Origin: Dendrophyllia cribrosa
Taxonomy: Eukaryota > Cnidaria > Anthozoa > Scleractinia > Dendrophylliidae
Reading direction: 5' to 3'
Assembly: GCA_024195265.1 (NCBI GenBank)
Contig: JAJLRJ010000004.1
Coordinates: 29,276,434 to 29,340,433 of the forward strand
Length of the DNA: 64,000 nt
Every line of letters begins with the position of its first letter. Position 1 is the first letter of the stretch. A model generated the notes under the pieces. It made no database searches. It saw only the letters and a list, made by a program, of their open reading frames with translations, and was not told where the DNA came from. Position numbers and translations under genes: made by a program. Shown piece after piece: positions 62,625 through 64,000 of this stretch.

Positions 62625-64000
62625 CCTGCACATGGTCAGGTCAAACTTATCGCATTACAAATAATAATGTAGTGAAGGAAAAGTCTTTCGTTAGTCGTAG
62701 AAAAAGGACGGTTTAATCAATATGGTAGTTATTTAGTTGACATGGTTCTAAAAATAAAGAAACGAATTTTAAGATAATGTTGACGTGGAATACAAAGTGT
62801 CACCTTTCTTTTGCTCTTGTACTTTTTGTCTTTTTTTATGATGTTCTCCCCATTTTGTGTCATAAACGGATGATACGCTCCATTTTCGAGTCTATTGATA
62901 GCGTTTGAGTCATAAACCATGAGCCATTTTTGTTTCGAATATTTTCTTTCCCGCGAACGCGACATCGTCCATAACGAAACGAAGAGCAAAATAAAAAATG
63001 CAGAAAACATGTTTACCACGTGGAAATCCCAAAGCGCACTCAGAATCTTTGTTATTTTATTTTTCGTCGATCTCGCATATAGTCAGTGCATGACACACTT
63101 GAGCGTATCCAAAGAACAAAAGACTTTGTTAAAAAAAGCATAACAACGCTGAAATCCCAATGGGCAATTTCGGGATCTGTATTTCCTTTCTAGTATTAGA
63201 AACGTAGCAAACATTCATATGGAAAATAAGCGATTATTTCTAGCCACGTCGTGAGTGTGTGTCCGGTTACGCCCTCGGTGAATAAATCAAATATCCCCTC
63301 GTTACCTAAATATTATAAAAAAGACTTGTGCAGGTTGAAACCACAACATAAACACTGTCACTAGTTTTCGTAATGTTCTCACAATGTTCATTAAGATTTA
63401 AAGCAATTACCTTGCAATAACGAACCCGCCACTTTAAAGAAAACTGAACATTTACAGCGTAAATCATGAACAAAGGATGGTGACCTGCAGTCAAAATATC
63501 AACAGCTAAATTTTAAACCATTTTCTAGATGCGAGGGTCACAGAAAGTTCACGAGTGTATAGATTTATGATTTAACCCTTTCACTTCCAGAATCAGTTAT
63601 GGAGACATGTAACGTACGAATATAGTTCTAACGTTTGAGTCCATGGGCGAAATCCTATATATACCGTGTAAAAATTGAAATGAAACCCCTTCAGCAGGGC
63701 TTTGGTATGGTAACGTTTGGTTTTCAGTGTTTTACAAAATGAAATTTATGATTTTTCTTGAATTTTTAATTTTGGGCACTCTTCCATGGGCGTTAAAGGG
63801 TTATGAAAGCAATTAACTTTGTGAGAACCCTTCCAAAAAGTATCCCACGAATATATTCCCTCTTAGTTGACGGCAACTGGTCTCCCTGGGGCGCGTTCGG
63901 GCCGTGTAGCATGACCTGTGGAGGAGGAACACAGTACCGAAGTAGAGTGTGCAATAATCCAGCGCCGTCTAGCGGTGGAAAAAACTGTCTTGGACCATCT
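51052..64000 (+). CDS. Gene D: secreted protein with ShKT and TSP1 domains (runs off right edge)
   Basis: Exons: 51052-51130, 51886-51915, 58788-58826, 59343-59444, 59954-60115, possibly 60259-60321, 60430-60636, 61228-61398, 63867 to beyond 64000. All internal exons are phase 1-1 and join without stops. Order: signal peptide, two acidic linkers, one ShKT, then TSP1 modules separated by longer introns than in B. The plan mirrors gene B but the modules are more divergent from each other. GTG at 51031 is in frame upstream, but ATG at 51052 is the natural start. The 3' end is not in the window. Confidence 0.8.
51886..51915 (+). CDS. Gene D exon 2, acidic linker
   Basis: 30 nt. [10 protein letters not shown] between acceptor attgtag and donor TTAG|GTAAGT. 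Confidence 0.65.
   Translation: MPLRSWNIC
51965..52153. mobile_element. Near-perfect 189-bp palindrome (MITE), with TTAA at its ends
   Basis: ggctggttttcactagcgca and a further roughly 60 nt are inverted at the right end with almost no mismatch. TTAA/TTTAA borders both ends. Confidence 0.8.
54520..55060. repeat. TGCTCGC heptamer-rich element
   Basis: Multiple tgctcgc units at 54556-54675 and 54928-55033. It is bounded by tataggggtatcgaatggtc at the left and the inverted gaccattcgatatccctgta at the right. A shorter version is in the right arm of the large inverted repeat (56515-56565). Confidence 0.7.
55797..55950. mobile_element. About 150-bp MITE with gtcgcagctcttagaag ends
   Basis: gtcgcagctcttagaag at the left, inverted as cttctaagagctgcgac at the right. 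It lies in the spacer of the long inverted repeat. Confidence 0.6.
58440..58611. mobile_element. About 170-bp MITE with gtcaaacctctattaagcgg ends
   Basis: The left end gtcaaacctctattaagcgg is inverted at the right as ccgcttgatagaggtttgac. Inner ttaagcgg units are repeated. Confidence 0.65.
58788..58826 (+). CDS. Gene D exon 3, charged linker
   Basis: 39 nt. [13 protein letters not shown] between acceptor gttgttgcag and donor AGAG|GTACCA. Confidence 0.65.
59343..59444 (+). CDS. Gene D exon 4, ShKT domain
   Basis: 102 nt. [33 protein letters not shown]. Six Cys in ShKT order with the CxD start and TCxxC end. Donor CCTG|GTAAGT. Confidence 0.8.
59954..60115 (+). CDS. Gene D exon 5, TSP1 module D1
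   Basis: 162 nt. [46 protein letters not shown]. Shorter than the 174-nt modules because the NPAP loop is reduced. Confidence 0.85.
60259..60321 (+). CDS. Gene D possible linker exon
   Basis: Acceptor ttttttctctctag is strong. [20 protein letters not shown] follows and a weak donor ACAA|GTGGGC gives a 63-nt phase 1-1 exon. If the exon read on, it would stop at 60357. Possibly optional or unused. Confidence 0.4.
60430..60636 (+). CDS. Gene D exon 6, TSP1 module D2 with N-terminal extension
   Basis: 207 nt. [15 protein letters not shown] precedes [44 protein letters not shown]. Donor CCAG|GTAAGA. Confidence 0.85.
60858..60917. repeat. (TA)n microsatellite
   Basis: About 29 TA units in the intron after D2. 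Confidence 0.9.
61228..61398 (+). CDS. Gene D exon 7, TSP1 module D3
   Basis: 171 nt. [54 protein letters not shown]. The second Trp of the WxxW pair is followed by Gly-Lys. Confidence 0.85.
61427..62268. mobile_element. 842-bp DNA transposon with 24-nt terminal repeats in gene D
   Basis: The left end agggccgattcgcactagcg continues gacaa. The right end is its exact reverse complement. Sub-terminal gacaagt motifs recur. It sits in a minisatellite (aaatatcttactgagatatg-type units at 61401-61425 and 62277-62420). No transposase recognised. Confidence 0.75.
62555..62621. repeat. Poly(C) run of about 67 bases
   Basis: Uninterrupted C in the intron after D3. Length likely unreliable in the assembly. 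Confidence 0.9.
62622..63866. other. Gene D intron, no other gene recognised
   Basis: Short open frames without domain or splice support. TATCTT-rich and AT-rich sequence. Confidence 0.4.
63867..64000 (+). CDS. Gene D exon 8 (partial), TSP1 module D4
   Basis: Acceptor ccctcttag then [46 protein letters not shown] up to the window edge. Closest in style to D3 and the A1 type. Confidence 0.85.

Overview
The window looks like nuclear DNA of an anthozoan cnidarian, most likely a stony coral or close relative. It is AT-rich and intron-rich, with GT-AG introns, TATA boxes and AATAAA-type poly(A) signals. It is full of small non-autonomous DNA transposons and tRNA-derived SINEs. Its recognisable protein-coding content is almost entirely secreted thrombospondin type-1 (TSP1/TSR) and ShKT modules, a combination typical of cnidarians. 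The species cannot be named from the sequence, and no bacterial operon, CRISPR array or phage is present.

Four related genes, called C, A, B and D here, can be assembled exon by exon. Gene C (minus, 432 to beyond base 1) enters at the left edge with a signal-peptide exon and two acidic linker exons. Gene A (minus, 24944 to 15306) has a signal peptide, an acidic linker, nine TSP1 exons and two paralogous Cys-rich basic C-terminal exons; its model is 2052 nt, or 683 aa. Gene B (minus, 47918 to 32380) has a signal peptide, two acidic linkers, two ShKT exons, seventeen intact TSP1 exons and a tiny last exon; its model is 3357 nt, or 1118 aa. Gene D (plus, 51052 to beyond 64000) has a signal peptide, acidic linkers, one ShKT exon and at least four TSP1 exons. 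Every complete internal exon has phase 1 at both ends, so modules can be gained or lost without breaking the frame. Most TSP1 exons are exactly 174 bp. B and D are head to head across about 3.1 kb. C, A and B are in tandem.

Layout: 1-432 is the 5' end of gene C. 433-15305 is a transposon-rich intergenic region with a candidate extra first exon at 2847 and decayed coding fragments at 3.4-3.8 kb and 5.4-5.6 kb. 15306-24944 is gene A. 24945-32379 is intergenic, with a 72-base G run and a TTAA-flanked element that carries 5S-rRNA-like sequence. 32380-47918 is gene B. 47919-51051 is the B/D intergenic region. 51052-64000 is gene D, whose second intron holds a 5.2-kb inverted repeat.

The sequence shows module turnover in progress: a perfect 351-bp tandem duplication of a TSP1 exon plus intron, decayed and truncated exons, exchange of module types between genes, and a near-identical promoter block in front of genes A and C. 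Because exon and intron units are duplicated, several transposon insertions can be compared directly with a paralogous empty site in this same window, which gives their target-site duplications. The proteins are predicted to be secreted or extracellular-matrix, with intact C-mannosylation (WxxW) and O-fucosylation (CxxS/T-C) motifs. Their biological role is inference; TSR proteins in anthozoans have been linked to symbiont recognition and matrix functions.
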